Positions 22,087-32,472 of a DNA stretch of 37,500 nt are shown piece by piece. The notes below the pieces were generated by a model that did not search any database, was not told where the DNA came from, and worked only from the letters and a program-made list of their open reading frames with translations. The stretch comes from Actinidia chinensis (taxonomy: Eukaryota; Streptophyta; Magnoliopsida; Ericales; Actinidiaceae). The translations under genes were made by a program, and so were the position numbers. Every line of letters starts with the position of its first letter. Position 1 is the first letter of the stretch. The stretch is taken from the NCBI GenBank assembly GCA_009663005.1, contig VIGQ01000470.1:17501-55000 (forward strand), read 5' to 3'.

Positions 22087-22990
22087 AGATACTTCAAAAA
22101 CACGTGGTCACCTTCCTCAAACTCTAAAGCTTCACCTTAAACATCTGCCATAGCTTTTTGGCGACTCTGTGCGGATGAAGTCTCTATTGAATTACCTTGA
22201 TCTTTTCGGCGTGAGTTGTACAATCTCTGGGCCTACTATTTGTCGTTTCCTTACTTCGGTCCAAAACAAAAAATAGGACCTACATTTCTTAAATAGAGAG
22301 CTTCATATGGTGCCTTCAATGTGCCTTAAAAAACTAGTGTTATAAGCGAACTCCACGGTGTAAAATGTGTTTACTAACTTCCTTGAAAATCGATAGTGTA
22401 AACATAGTCGTAACACGTCTTCTAAACCTGATGGTTCTCTCTGATTGTCCGTCCGTCAGGATGGAAAACGGTACTTAAAAGTCAACTCAGTGCCTAAAGC
22501 TTGTGTTTGTAGGCTCTTTCAAAATTTCGACGTCGAAACTTCGGATCCTTGATCCGACACTATAGAAATAGGCGTACCGTAAAGTCGTATAATTTCTGCT
22601 GATGTAAAGATTCGACATGACTTGACAAAGATACGTAGCTTTACTGTAAAGAAAATGTGACTTTAGTGGAGATCTATTATGACACAAATGCGCATCACAG
22701 CCTATTGAGCGAATTCCAGTAGTCTTACGACACAAATTCATAGTGATGTGTTCCACTTCATTCCGTATGCGTTAAAGATTGTAATGTCTCCCTTACAATT
22801 TCTGGGTTGCTATGCCTTTGCCTTATTGATATTGTAAACATTGCGACACAAATTCTGCTTTTCTTCTTCATTCCGGCCTCAAAATGTTTCCTTAGGTCGT
22901 TGTTATATTTTGTCCTCCTAGATGTATTGTAAACTTTGTATGTTGGCTTCCTCTAAAATTTTTCTTCTGACTCGGGTAGGTCTGGAACAC
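22087..22990 (-). pseudogene. Degenerate Ty3/Gypsy integrase
   Basis: Motifs in order on the minus strand: a zinc-finger-side stretch TKFTIHLGG (about 22914-22945); the core segment from EHITMNL (about 22750), running through a frame at 22487-22756 with GCDAHLCHNRSPLKSHFL, matching the usual W-E-x-I-T-M-D-F to K-S-A-H-F-L region; LTDGQSERT (about 22441-22465), the conserved PQTDGQSER segment; APYEALY (about 22300-22317); and GEALEFEEGDHVF (about 22100-22138), the conserved region after the core. The core lies in several frames with stops, and the expected catalytic D...D...E set cannot be read in one frame. Integrase would join the element's cDNA to host DNA; this copy is inactive as written. 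Confidence 0.8.
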
Positions 22991-23229
22991 TATTAAACGG
23001 TTTCCAAAACTTAAGCGGTCTTATCTTGTAAACTAAAGTTTGACTTGGATTCACTAATATATCTTCATAGACTTCACAAGTATGGATATTCCGGTCTGTC
23101 GTGGTTTACGACTTCTATCAACGTTGGTTGGGTAATCATGGTCGTAAGCATCACGTTGGTGTTAGGCAACAACTCTATCTCTGGCTTCTCTAACTCAATG
23201 AATAAGGGTTTACTTGCGACGTAACTAAG

Positions 23230-23900
23230 AAAATGTAGAGTGAATGTCGACTTCCTGCTTTAAAGAGTCGGCTACAATGTTAGCTTTGCCTGGATTGGGT
23301 ACCGATCAGAATGTCATAATCTTGATAATCAAGGCATTTTGTTGTCTCCATATTCAGGCTCCTTCTGCATAAACAAGTACTTCAGCTATGTGGCGGTTTG
23401 AACAAACTTTACATGTTACTCCATACAAGTAAGGGACGCCCAAATCTCAAAGCAAAAACTACTGCGGCTAATTCTAGGTCGTGAGGCGGGTAATTTTTCT
23501 ATAAGTCTTAAATGTCTGAGGCATAAAGCAATCATTTCCATGTTACATCAACTGCATTCCTAACCCTAGAGTGAAGATCGCCTTGTTGTGTAAAGCGTGA
23601 AAACCGCGTTTTTGAAGGTAAGGCTAAGATCGGTGTGGATACTATTGTTTCTTCAACACTTGGAACTCTTCTCCGTTCTCATTCCATTCAAATGGGACGT
23701 TCTTCCGATAAGTATGTCAAAGGGTTGCCAATCTAGAAAAATCCTTCACAAATTCCGGATATTACCCGGTTACTCCCATGACATTTCTACTTTCGTCCAA
23801 ATTCGTTGGCCCGGCCAAATACAATAGCTTCGATCTTGTTGAGGATTCAACGGAAACTTCCATCCACACTGATGATGTGTACTAGAACGTCACACTTGAG
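23230..23900 (-). pseudogene. Degenerate RNase H region and RT C-terminus
   Basis: Readable fragments include PEFVKDFSRLATL and NVPFEWNENGEEF (about 23660-23770), the segment joining RT and RNase H in Ty3/Gypsy pol; DLELAAVVFAL (23448-23480), an RNase H hallmark; QDYDILIG; and PGKANIVADSL (about 23259-23294), the conserved end of the domain. Several stops and frame changes separate them. The role in the family is removal of the RNA strand during reverse transcription. Confidence 0.8.
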
Positions 23901-23959
23901 TAGCCAAAACTCACCACTTATCAGTTGGCATAAATTCTCTTAGTGATGTAGGGTTTGCA

Positions 23960-24395
23960 CAACCACCCTCAAGTGTTGTTCTCATATTCTACAAACTTGA
24001 AATATACCAATATAGTGTCAATAAATACAATTACGAATTCATCAAGGAGAGGTTTGAACACTCGGTCATTAAATCATGATGCGGTGGCGATTGGGTAACT
24101 TCGAAGGCCATAACAAGAATTCATAATGACCGTATCGGATTTGAAAAGTTGTCTTTCTGTATCGGCTCTCCTGAATTTCAAATATGGTACCTAATCTTAA
24201 GTCTATCTTAAAGAATACTGAGTGCCTTGCAGCTGGAAGCGAAACAAATCATTTACCCTGGCAATGGGTATTGTTTTAAGTAACCTGGTCCATTCTCTAT
24301 AGTCGATGCACAACCGTTCCATCCTTCTTCCGTTACAAATCAACAGGAGCACCTAAGGTGAAACACTAGGACAGATAAATCCCTTCTCTAATAGA
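23960..24395 (-). pseudogene. Degenerate Ty3/Gypsy reverse transcriptase
   Basis: Minus-strand motifs: RLCIDYRE (24290-24316), YGHYEFL in another frame, RVFKPLLDEF, and VFIDTILVYFK (23996-24028). The last corresponds to the catalytic box usually read as F-x-D-D in this family; here the second Asp is replaced by Thr (GAC ACT). The palm region is split by stops and frameshifts, so the enzyme is inactive as written on two counts. The RLCIDYRE and VFID-ILVY context places it firmly in Ty3/Gypsy rather than Copia. Confidence 0.88.
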
Positions 24396-24689
24396 TCTTT
24401 GTAGTGAACTTTAAATTCTTTTATTCTAAAGGTGACATACGATTAAAGAGCTTTAGAAATAGGTCTAGTATCCGGATTAGATCTATATAGAACTCAATCT
24501 CTCGGTCACTTAAGGAACCAAGGATTTCCTCAGAAAAGACTCGGGAAACTCCCGACAAAACGTGGAATCCTTAAAGATGCGTAGAGAGGAACATGAGTAT
24601 TGACAACACTACAGAAGAATGCTTGAATTCTGTTCCGATCAAGCGACTTGATTTCATAGAAGAAATGAGGTGGGGGAGGCACAATGCAA

Positions 24690-25175
24690 CTCCTCAAAGA
24701 TTAGTCCTAAATGAGCAAACGAATGGACACTACCTGCTTTAAACTCACAATTATGAGTGCACGGTAAAGAAAGACAAATAATCCATCCCTAGATGATGTC
24801 AAAACCATGCATCTCTAAGGGATCAGATCTACATCATGGATACATCATTGACACAAATCTCACATGAATTGTACTCTGTCACATAATATGAATACCAGAA
24901 GGGCAATGACACTGATAAACTCATATTCAAGAGGTACTGGGGAGGTTTCAATAATGCTCAAAGGAATGAATATAAACTGAGCGTCGGAACTGACATCCAT
25001 AAAACTTGGTGCATACTGACCACAAATAGAAGTATCCTGACACACTGAAGTGGTAGGCTGGTAACATTTCTGGAGTAAGTGAAAGCCGGCCTTGCCGTAG
25101 TTGATTATCATTCCCTTCCAATTGGAGGCCTCTGAATTGAGGCTGATGCTACAGTTCCAGCTCCTTGACTTTACT
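24690..25175 (-). pseudogene. Protease region and protease-RT linker relic
   Basis: At 24770-24830 the minus strand reads DLIPLEMHGFDII, then a stop, then a GWI stretch. This matches the conserved linker (x-D-F-D-V-I-L-G-M-D-W-L type) between protease and RT in plant Gypsy elements. The 112-residue frame at 24860-25198 starts inside the gag zinc knuckle and spans the expected protease interval, but I cannot find the catalytic D-S/T-G motif in it, so the protease itself is assigned by position only. Confidence 0.55.
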
Positions 25176-26060
25176 TCCAATACCGGACATTCTCTCATTT
25201 AGTGTCCTTCTTGGCCACACCTGTAACAACCATCATTCCCTGCGACATTCGCCCCAATGCTTCCTTTGACAAGTGGGGCATGTCGGTGGCTTCATTGATT
25301 TGTTACTTCTTGAGCTCCCTTACTTCTTTGCGGGTTTGACGAATTCTACTAGATAATCCCAAACTTTGTATTTTTTAACTCTGTCCTCTACTCATAGTTA
25401 CTCCTGACCTCTTTTTGTTGGTCTCCATATGTTGAACCCTCTCATTTAACGATCTTTCTACAATTATTGCTCTTTGAAGAACTTCTTGATGAGTTGGTAA
25501 TCGTAGTACATCCAATATATTTTGAATATTAAATCTAAGTCCAGTTTCAAATTTTCTTGCCTTGCGATACTCTGTCAACACAATATGAGGGGCATACCGG
25601 CATAATTCCATAAACTTTACATTGTACTCCATTACGGTCATCTTTCCCTGCTTCAAATTCATAAACTCCATCACTTTCTAGTCTCAAATTATTTTTGGAA
25701 AATATTCCTCATTGAATACTTCCAAAAACCCGGCCACAGCCATACTGGTTCCAACGACTTTTTCAATTGCCACTATATCAAGGCAGCTCCTTCAAACGTA
25801 AAGGCAACAAAGATCACCTTTTGTTCCTTAGTGCAGGGTAAGACTTCGAACGCCTTCTCGATTCCCAAGAGCCAAGACTCTGTGGCCATGGGATCGGGGT
25901 TTCTACAGAAGTCGAGGCTTCAACTGTTGGAATTGCTTAATTGTCTTACTTGCATCGCCCCGGCTTCTAGCAATTGCATTGCCAGTTGTTGCGGTGCATC
26001 CATCGTGGTTATTGTTATTGTGAACATCGTGGGACTACTGGCCGGTCCCTCTAAAATCCT
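25176..26060 (-). pseudogene. Degenerate gag (nucleocapsid-type) gene
   Basis: Minus strand, N to C: DPMATESWLLGIEKAFEVL (about 25830-25890), then CTKEQKVIFVAFTFEGAAL, the plant Gypsy gag core with W...I...F...L...Q-K-V; EEYFPKII (about 25690-25715) followed by two stops; MEFMNLKQGKMTVMEYNVKF within a 99-residue open frame (25375-25674); and a CCHC zinc knuckle, CYRCGQEGH-stop-MREC (about 25180-25230), with correct C-x2-C-x4-H-x4-C spacing but a stop codon directly after the His. Gag packages element RNA in virus-like particles; this copy cannot make a full protein as written. Confidence 0.85.
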
Positions 26061-26292
26061 CTCTATATGTAACTGATCTTCGGCTCTCGCTGCGCCCCTA
26101 ACGGCTGGTCTCTTCTAGGCAACATAACTTCTACAAACACATCAACCGTTTAGACATGTCTCATAACAATAATTAATTACATCCTAGCATAGCATAACAT
26201 ATCAATACATATATCACTGTCGTCCTTAGACTCTATCTAGACATGACTCTACTTTGGCGTAAACCTATAGTCTTCTATTACGTATAAACTTG
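26061..26292 (-). other. 5' leader of the nested Gypsy element
   Basis: Between the PBS and the first recognisable gag residues, in the position of the untranslated leader and gag N-terminus. AT-rich, with no motif I can assign. Confidence 0.5.
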
Positions 26293-26304
26293 AGCTCTGA
26301 TACC
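26293..26304 (-). other. Primer-binding site for initiator tRNA-Met
   Basis: TGGTATCAGAGC on the minus strand lies four bases from the end of the 5' LTR. It is the reverse complement of the 3' end of plant initiator tRNA-Met, the commonest primer of plant LTR retrotransposons. It fixes the orientation and the LTR boundary at 26309. Confidence 0.93.
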
Positions 26305-26308
26305 AATC

Positions 26309-28554
26309 TGTACGTCCCATAACTCGGCCCTATACGGATTGTGGGCGCCTGATTGCTGGCGGCTGGCCTGCCAAGGCCTACCGATCTCCCAACCTGTGCA
26401 TATTTATTGAATGGGCATAGTAAATTTTTCGCAGAACATCATAACTGAAAATAATAAAGTGTCAAGTCCCTATCATACACAGAGCTGTGCGTACGTTCAA
26501 CAGTCACATACCATACGAGGGCCAATATAATTACATAACGGTATCTAATCGAGTCTACAATAACTCACAAGGCTCTTAGGCCACAACTAACTCTGTTTTG
26601 ACTTCTTCCTTCTATGGGCTCTTCTGATTGGCTTCCTAAAAATTGTTTTCTAAAACCTAAGCTAAAATGCTAGTGAATAACATTCAGTAACATGAAAACG
26701 TAAATAATACCAATGGAATTGTTTGCATATTATACATACATAGATGAAATATGTTAAGGCATATCACGGTGTCTGTTTGAAATCTGAACTGTTCATAAAC
26801 TGGTGGCTCACTAGCATGTTTGAAACTGTGCTTTTCATAAATGAACATAGCATAACTGACATGTAACAACTCGCTAAACTGGACCACGAAGGTTGGGTGG
26901 CTCTTTACCATAAGATCTCTATCGTACTGGATGGTCTTATTTCACGTCCCCCATCCTGTTCTGAGGACTATCTGGCTTTATGTCCCTCCAAGAGACCCAA
27001 GTATCACATGCATACTACTTTGAACATACTTTTCTTTTCATTTAAATCATGTATCCATGGATGTCAGTATCATAACATTAAAAAATTCTATACATTTAAA
27101 AGGCATGATTTTATTTCCACAACATATTGTTGATGCACTGGAAAGCATGGAAAAACATTTGTATATACATAGTACGTTTAGAAAAACATAGATTTTGTTA
27201 ATTTAGAGCGTGTTCCATGGTCCCCCATTTAATAATAAGGTTAAGGCAACGGTCATTACTAGCTTAATAATAACTAATTAAAATAATGTGACTCTCGACT
27301 TAACTTAGATTCTCTTCATAGGTCCAACCCTCTCGGTCATGCACCTAACAATCCCTAAGGGGTAAGTAAGGGATCTACTTGACTTGAATAACTAATTAGT
27401 TTTAAGTGAAAAATGGTCAAAACGTTTGTAATTTTGTCTTGGGTTTCGAACGCTGGTTATGCGCGTTCAGACGGCTAAGGCTAACTGTGCTCACTGTTCG
27501 AACGCCCTCCTTAAAATGTACTGAAGGGGGAGTTCGACGGCTAAGGCTAAAAGTCGGACCATTTTGAATGCTGTGCTTGGGGCGTTCGGACCACTACTGC
27601 GTGGATGGAACAAAGAAATAGTAGCTAGTCTGCCAATTCTCAAAAACCCAATCAAAACTAAACTAAAATCTTTCTAAGACTCTAGGTACATAGGAAAAGC
27701 CTAAGGAAGGACTACAATATATTGAAAAACCAAATATTAATTGAACCTTAGCTGATAGATCTAAGTGAACTAATCCAAAAACCTAACTTAAAACTTTGTG
27801 TGGTTTTTTTACAAAACTCACTTCAATCTACTTGATTTGAGTTAGATACATGTTATTTTACCAAATTGAGACACAATGGAGCCTTTTAAACTACCTAACC
27901 TACCATTTATACACTATACAAAAGTTTGGTTCTTGGCTTACCAAGTTACGGTGGTTGATGGCTCCCAAAGCTTCACAATGGCTCCTACCTAGTTTGGGTG
28001 GTGAAACTTCCAAGACTTTCTCTCTCTCTCCTCTTCATTCTCCTTCCTCTTTCTTCCTCCTCCTCTTTCTCTCTTCTTTTGTGATCGCGGTGAGTGTGTG
28101 CTGGAAGTGTAGGCCGTGTATATATAGATAGCTGAGGACCACATGGTTCATCCAGGTGGATCTCCATTCTAATTTTGTGTTCCCCTTTTTATTTTATCGT
28201 TTTACTATAGCGTTCGGACGCTCCCTATAGCGTTCGAATGCTAAGAAGGATTTTTGTATACTGAGGGTTCGAAGACAATTCGAATGATAAGAAGATTTTT
28301 GTAAACTGAATGTGAACTCCCTTACCTTAGTCGAAACAGGCGAGGCTTGTGAAATATGCATTTGGCCTTAGTTTCGGAACCTCATATGGCGTTCGGACAC
28401 AGAGGAAAACTAGGAGAAAACTTTAAAGTTCTAAAGTTTTGAAGAGTTCTAAACTTATATTTGGTCTTTTTGACTCTAAACTTCATAATCCATTTTAATA
28501 TCGTACACGGCGGAATTCATAGGGTAATGGAGTTTACGGATCGGCGGTGTTACA
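26309..28554 (-). repeat. 5' LTR of the nested Gypsy element
   Basis: A 2246-bp LTR. In minus reading it starts TGTAACACCGCCGATCC (28554) and ends CCGAGTTATGGGACGTACA (26309). It carries GCGTTCGAACGC-type motifs at about 27447-27590 and 28208-28400, a TATA box at 28119-28126, a GA-rich tract (28010-28080, CT-rich on plus) and the conserved block at about 26900-27000. Confidence 0.9.
28119..28126 (-). promoter_or_regulatory. TATA box of the nested element 5' LTR
   Basis: TATATATA in the same setting as 20899-20909. Downstream in element sense is a CACA stretch and the GA-rich tract. The adjacent CACATG inverted repeat is degraded here (CCACATGG...CCAGGTGG at about 28139-28158). Confidence 0.6.
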
Positions 28555-29659
28555 TATAGAATAAGCTAACGTTCGAACGCTGGGTTCTGGCATTTTGAGA
28601 AATGCGAAGGCCCAAAAGGTTGATTTTTCAACTCTCTAGACTTTCGAACGCTTGTATAGAGGCATTCTAACATTAAGGCTAAAATATCTAGGTACTGTTC
28701 GAATGCTAAGAATGCGTTGAAAGTGGCATTCAACCTCTGAGACTAAATCAGCTATCGTTCAAACGTTAAGAATGCATTAAAATTGGCATTCAAACGCTAA
28801 GACTAAATGCCTACTTTCCTTACCTTGGCATCGAATGCTCCACAAAGGCCAAAATGGGCGTTCGGGTGCTTAGGAAATTTGCTCAGACCGTTCAAACACT
28901 GGGTCTGGCGTTCGAACATTGGCTATGAGTAGCAGTAGAAATAGTTACTGTACTTTACCAAAACTCTCCAAAACACCACTCAACCCTTTCTCAAGGCTCC
29001 TAAAGCTAAAGGTGAACATAATTTGGCCACAATATTTCAAACTCAACTCTACAAATCATCCAACTAGTAGATAAGGATGGAACTTTTAAGAAAAACCATA
29101 ACCCTATGCAAAATTTGGGGGTTTCAAATAAAACACTCAATCCTCTCAATGGGGAGCCTTGGGCTTCAAATTCTAGTCAATTGGAACTCGAGGGAGTCCT
29201 CTAAACCAATTCTAAACTTCCTAGATGCATTAAACCCTAAAACCCAAATTTTTCTTAACTTACACATACACATATACATATAAATACATGGCCAAGTTCT
29301 TTACCTTTCATTAGACTTAATGAAGCTTCCAATGGCTTCCCTTATGGCTTGATTCTCCTAGCTCCTCCTCTTCCTTTATTTCTTCCTCTCTTCTTCTATT
29401 ATTTCCCCCTCTCTCTCTACGTAATGTGTATGTGGGTGTGGAAGTGTTTGTGTGCAAGATAAATGAGCCACATGGGAAATAATCCCATGTGTCTCCCTTT
29501 CAAAACCTTAGGTACACCCAATTCCTAATTGGTCACTCTAAGTCTAAAGTTAAACTTACTCATTTTCCATTGGTCAATTTGACCCTAAATAATAATAACA
29601 AATATTAAAAATAAAAATTAAAGTATAATAAAGGTAATTACTAGGTTCGGGGTATAACA
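28555..29659 (-). mobile_element. Right part of the split family G solo LTR (outer LTR)
   Basis: Begins TATAGAATAAGCTAACGTTCGAACGC and ends GGTTCGGGGTATAACA at the satellite junction. It has the family's order of parts: diverged GTTCGAACGCT motifs (28570-28920), CT-rich tract (29350-29420), CACATGGGA/TCCCATGTG inverted repeat (29469-29491), and the GGGGTGTTACA-type terminus. With 18122-19267 it reconstitutes one LTR; about 40-130 bp around the nested insertion point is missing. No second LTR or interior of the outer element is present, so the outer element is a solo LTR. The frame at 29077-29283 lies inside the LTR and is not a gene. Confidence 0.8.
29469..29491. promoter_or_regulatory. CACATGGGA/TCCCATGTG inverted repeat (outer LTR)
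   Basis: Perfect 9-base arms (29469-29477 and 29483-29491) with a 5-base spacer. It is the best preserved copy of a feature shared with 20913-20939 and 32317-32339. The expected TATA box beside it has decayed (TTTATC on minus). Confidence 0.6.
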
Positions 29660-30554
29660 ATTGTTGTGCAAGTTTTTTTAATTTTTTTTTCCTTTTGTTT
29701 GATTTTGTGAGGATCAACACTTTTGACTAGCGGACTTGATTAGATATACTACCTTAATAGGATGCCAAACCCTCCAATGTAAATCTCCACATCTCAAGGT
29801 ATGGAACAGTGCATTAAATGATGCTCTTGATTAATTTTAAATAAGTTACTTTATATCTAGGTACGAGAAATATTGCATTTATTTACTTTTTTTGTTCTTG
29901 CTTATGATACTTGATTGACCATCGGGTTTGATTGGATGGACTGCGCAAACAGGATGCCTTGGTCGTAAGTAAGTTGCTCTTATTTCAAGTTTAACACGTT
30001 AAGGGTTGAAGTATGAAATCATGTATTAATTTTTTTTCCTCTCTCAATATATATTTACATTGTGTTATAGGTACCTGACTTGATTATGGGTGCCCTTGAA
30101 CGAGTAATGAGCCGAGGGTCACTAATCTTGTCCTTTTTTGTAGGTGTCACAGTGATCATGGTGGATCTAGTAGTTTATATGTTCTTGTTCTATCATCACG
30201 TAAGCAGATAGATTTACTAGACCTATGAATATTACGAGTATCATATGTTATACTTCGATGTTCCTTTGTATTTTTATGTAGTTTTTTTTTATTTTTTTTG
30301 CCATTGTTTAATTTGCGAGGATCAAAACGTTTGAAGCGCGGAACTTGATTGGATATACTACCTAATAGATGCCAAACTCCCAATGTTTATCTCCACATCT
30401 CCAAAATATAAGGTATGGGCAATACCTTAAATGTTGCTCTAATTACATTTTAATTAAGTATTGTATCTAGGTACGAAGAAATATTGCCTTTATTTAATTG
30501 TGTCATGCTTTGAAAAACTTAGATTTTGACCGTCGGATTCTGATTGGATGGACT
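29660..30554 (+). repeat. Complex satellite array, segment 3
   Basis: It resumes at TTGTGCAAGTTTTTTTAATT, the continuation of TTTGTATTTTTGTGTAAG broken at 18121, so the monomer phase is kept across the nested insertion. It holds the second part of one monomer and most of the next (ATCATGGTGG anchor at about 30155). It ends in GGATGGACT before the solo LTR. Confidence 0.92.
30549..30554. repeat. Target site duplication TGGACT (left)
   Basis: TGGACT before TGTCACGCC recurs at 32695-32700 directly after the terminal TTACA. Ty3/Gypsy duplications are usually 5 bp, so one of the six matching bases may be coincidence. The satellite normally reads GGATGGACTGCGCGAACGG here. Confidence 0.85.
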
Positions 30555-31261
30555 TGTCACGCCCGCAACCCGGCCATATCGATCGTGGGCAGTGATGGCC
30601 GACGGATTGCCCGCCAAGGCCAACTTACCTGTAACCTGTGCATTCTCATTAATAAAAAATGCCATAATATTTTTCTTTTGCGGAAGCGTAATCATACTAA
30701 AATAAGGAAGTGTCCACTCCCATACGTAAATGCAAAGCTGTTTCTAAATTTTTAACTTTACATCCATTCCCAGGCTAACTTGAATCATACATACCCTTCA
30801 AGACATAAATTAGGGTCGAGCCCTCGAAATACGGAACAAGCCCTCGGGCTATCAAAACTACAATATAAGGCTTCAATCTTCGTCCTGTAAGTTTTTTTTT
30901 TTTTCTTTTTTTTTTTCCACTTTGGCTCCCTAAAAGGGTTTTTTCGAAAACGTAAGCCAAAGCTTTGTGAATAACAATAAATGCATGAACATAAAATACC
31001 ATGGATTATTTTCAATATCATACATATCATAGTTAGCAATAAAGCATGTATTCATTTCTTTAACTTGAAGCTCACGTACATAAATTACATATCATAAAAC
31101 ATACGGTGAGCATAAACATTCTCTTCTTGAAATCATGCACATATCGTAGGTGTAAATATTCGACATAACATACTAGCCCGTATAGGCTATGGGTGCTCGG
31201 TTTAGGCCAGAGATTTTATCGTACCAGAGGTCTATTTCCACATCCCCCATCCGTCTGAGGA

Positions 31262-31293
31262 CTATCTGGCTTGATTAAAGTCCCGCCAGATAG
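31262..31293. other. Perfect 9-base inverted repeat in the solo LTR
   Basis: CTATCTGGC (31262-31270) and GCCAGATAG (31285-31293) with a 14-base spacer. The surrounding block is the most conserved part of the LTR across copies, but the inverted repeat is not perfect in the others. Confidence 0.45.
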
Positions 31294-31787
31294 ACATGAG
31301 TATCACCATGTATACATACTTGAACATACATTGCTTTTCATGTTAAAAGTCATACTAGACATTAATCATCAAACATCATCCATGGGTTTCGGTACATAGC
31401 ATAACAACATATCGTACATTTGAAGCATGGCATTCATCTTCAACTAATGTTGAACATTGAAACATGGAAAACCTTTGTATATACATATACTTGAAAACAT
31501 TTTGAACATACATAAGTTTTGTTCATAGCATTAGTTACTCACCGGGTTTCTTGGCTAGTGCTACCTGTGTGTCCTACAATTATAGATAAGGAATGTCATA
31601 CTAAGTTTATTGAATCACTAATTTGCATAATATGACTTTCCACTTAACTTAGATATTCTTATTCACGTCCAACTCTTCTTAGTCATGTGTCTAAGTCTCG
31701 ATATAGACTATCAAAGAGCCCTATATAACTTTGGGCCAACATTTAACAGTTCTAAGGAAAGGCCAATTCTGCCTGAAAGTGGTCTAG

Positions 31788-31905
31788 GCGTTCGACTCCC
31801 TGTTCAGGGCAAAGTCCTGGCGTTCGAACGCTTGGCGTTCGGACTCTATCATTGGCGTTCGGACGCTTGAGCGTTTGGACCTGTTCTTGGGCGTTCGGAC
31901 TGCTA
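31788..31905. promoter_or_regulatory. Cluster of GCGTTCGAACGC-type palindromes (solo LTR)
   Basis: At least five GCGTTCG words within about 120 bp: GGCGTTCGACTC, GGCGTTCGAACGCTTGG, GGCGTTCGGACTC, GGCGTTCGGACGCTTGAG, GGCGTTCGGACTG. This is the least decayed cluster in the window. Confidence 0.7.
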
Positions 31906-32316
31906 CTGGTTTAACATATGAACAGTAACTGAACCATGATTTCTAACCAAAACTTACACACTCAACTCCAATCTTTAGGAGGTTTCTAGGATACTAATTA
32001 TAACTCAATGGGGACTATCATACTTCAATTTCAACCATCAATTTGGACTCTAGCATGCTAGATCCTAAATTGAACTTAAGTTAAAACCCTAAGCTATACT
32101 TTACAGAAATTTAAGTGTTTTAGGTGTATACCTTACTTGATTTCGAGCTTGAGCTTCCTAAAGCAAGGAATTTGACTTTCCCAAGCTCTCTCTTCCTCTT
32201 CTTCTTCTTCTTCTTCTCTTTTTCTCTCTTTTTCTTCTCTCCTCTCTCGCTCCGTATGTGTTTTGTATATGGTGTGGTGGAGTATCTTTTGTGATATGTG
32301 TATATGTTTGCTGAGA

Positions 32317-32339
32317 CACATGGGACATCATCTCATGTG
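32317..32339. promoter_or_regulatory. CACATGGGA/TCTCATGTG inverted repeat (solo LTR)
   Basis: Arms 32317-32325 and 32331-32339 pair 8 of 9 bases around a 5-base spacer. In element sense this lies upstream of the weak TATA-like stretch near 32294-32306. Confidence 0.55.
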
Positions 32340-32443
32340 GCTTCCCTTGTAACTCCGATGTTCACTTTTTCTTGTCCAGTAACTTGTTGGCGTTCGAACG
32401 CTCCTTTAGGCGTTTGACTCTACGAAGGATTTTTGAATCTGGC

Positions 32444-32472
32444 ATTCGAACTCTCTTGCTTACAGTTCGAGA
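32444..32472. promoter_or_regulatory. TTCGAACT...AGTTCGA module in family G LTR
   Basis: ATTCGAACTCTCTTGCTTAC followed by AGTTCGAGA, nearly the same as 8129-8160 in the unrelated LARD LTR. Confidence 0.6.

Larger units (their letters stand above)
19268..28554 (-). mobile_element. Nested Ty3/Gypsy (chromovirus-like) element of family G
   Basis: A minus-strand element: 5' LTR at 26309-28554, PBS at 26293-26304, degenerate gag-pol at 21640-26060, PPT at 21339-21350, 3' LTR at 19268-21338. The gene order gag, protease linker, RT, RNase H, integrase is that of Ty3/Gypsy. Gag, RT and integrase motifs resemble plant chromoviruses of the Tekay/Del type. The far end of the 3' LTR (about 200 bp) is missing, so an intact target duplication is not visible. 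It inserted into an older LTR of the same broad family. Stops and frameshifts throughout mean it is not autonomous as written. Confidence 0.85.

Noticed and set aside
21937..22140. A 67-residue plus-strand frame
   Set aside because: An opposite-strand shadow of the conserved segment that follows the integrase core.
25831..26076. An 81-residue plus-strand frame
   Set aside because: An opposite-strand shadow of the gag relic, whose recognisable motifs are on the minus strand.
32133..32321. A 62-residue Glu/Arg-rich minus-strand frame
   Set aside because: A translation of the GA-rich tract of the solo LTR (CT-rich on plus); not a gene.
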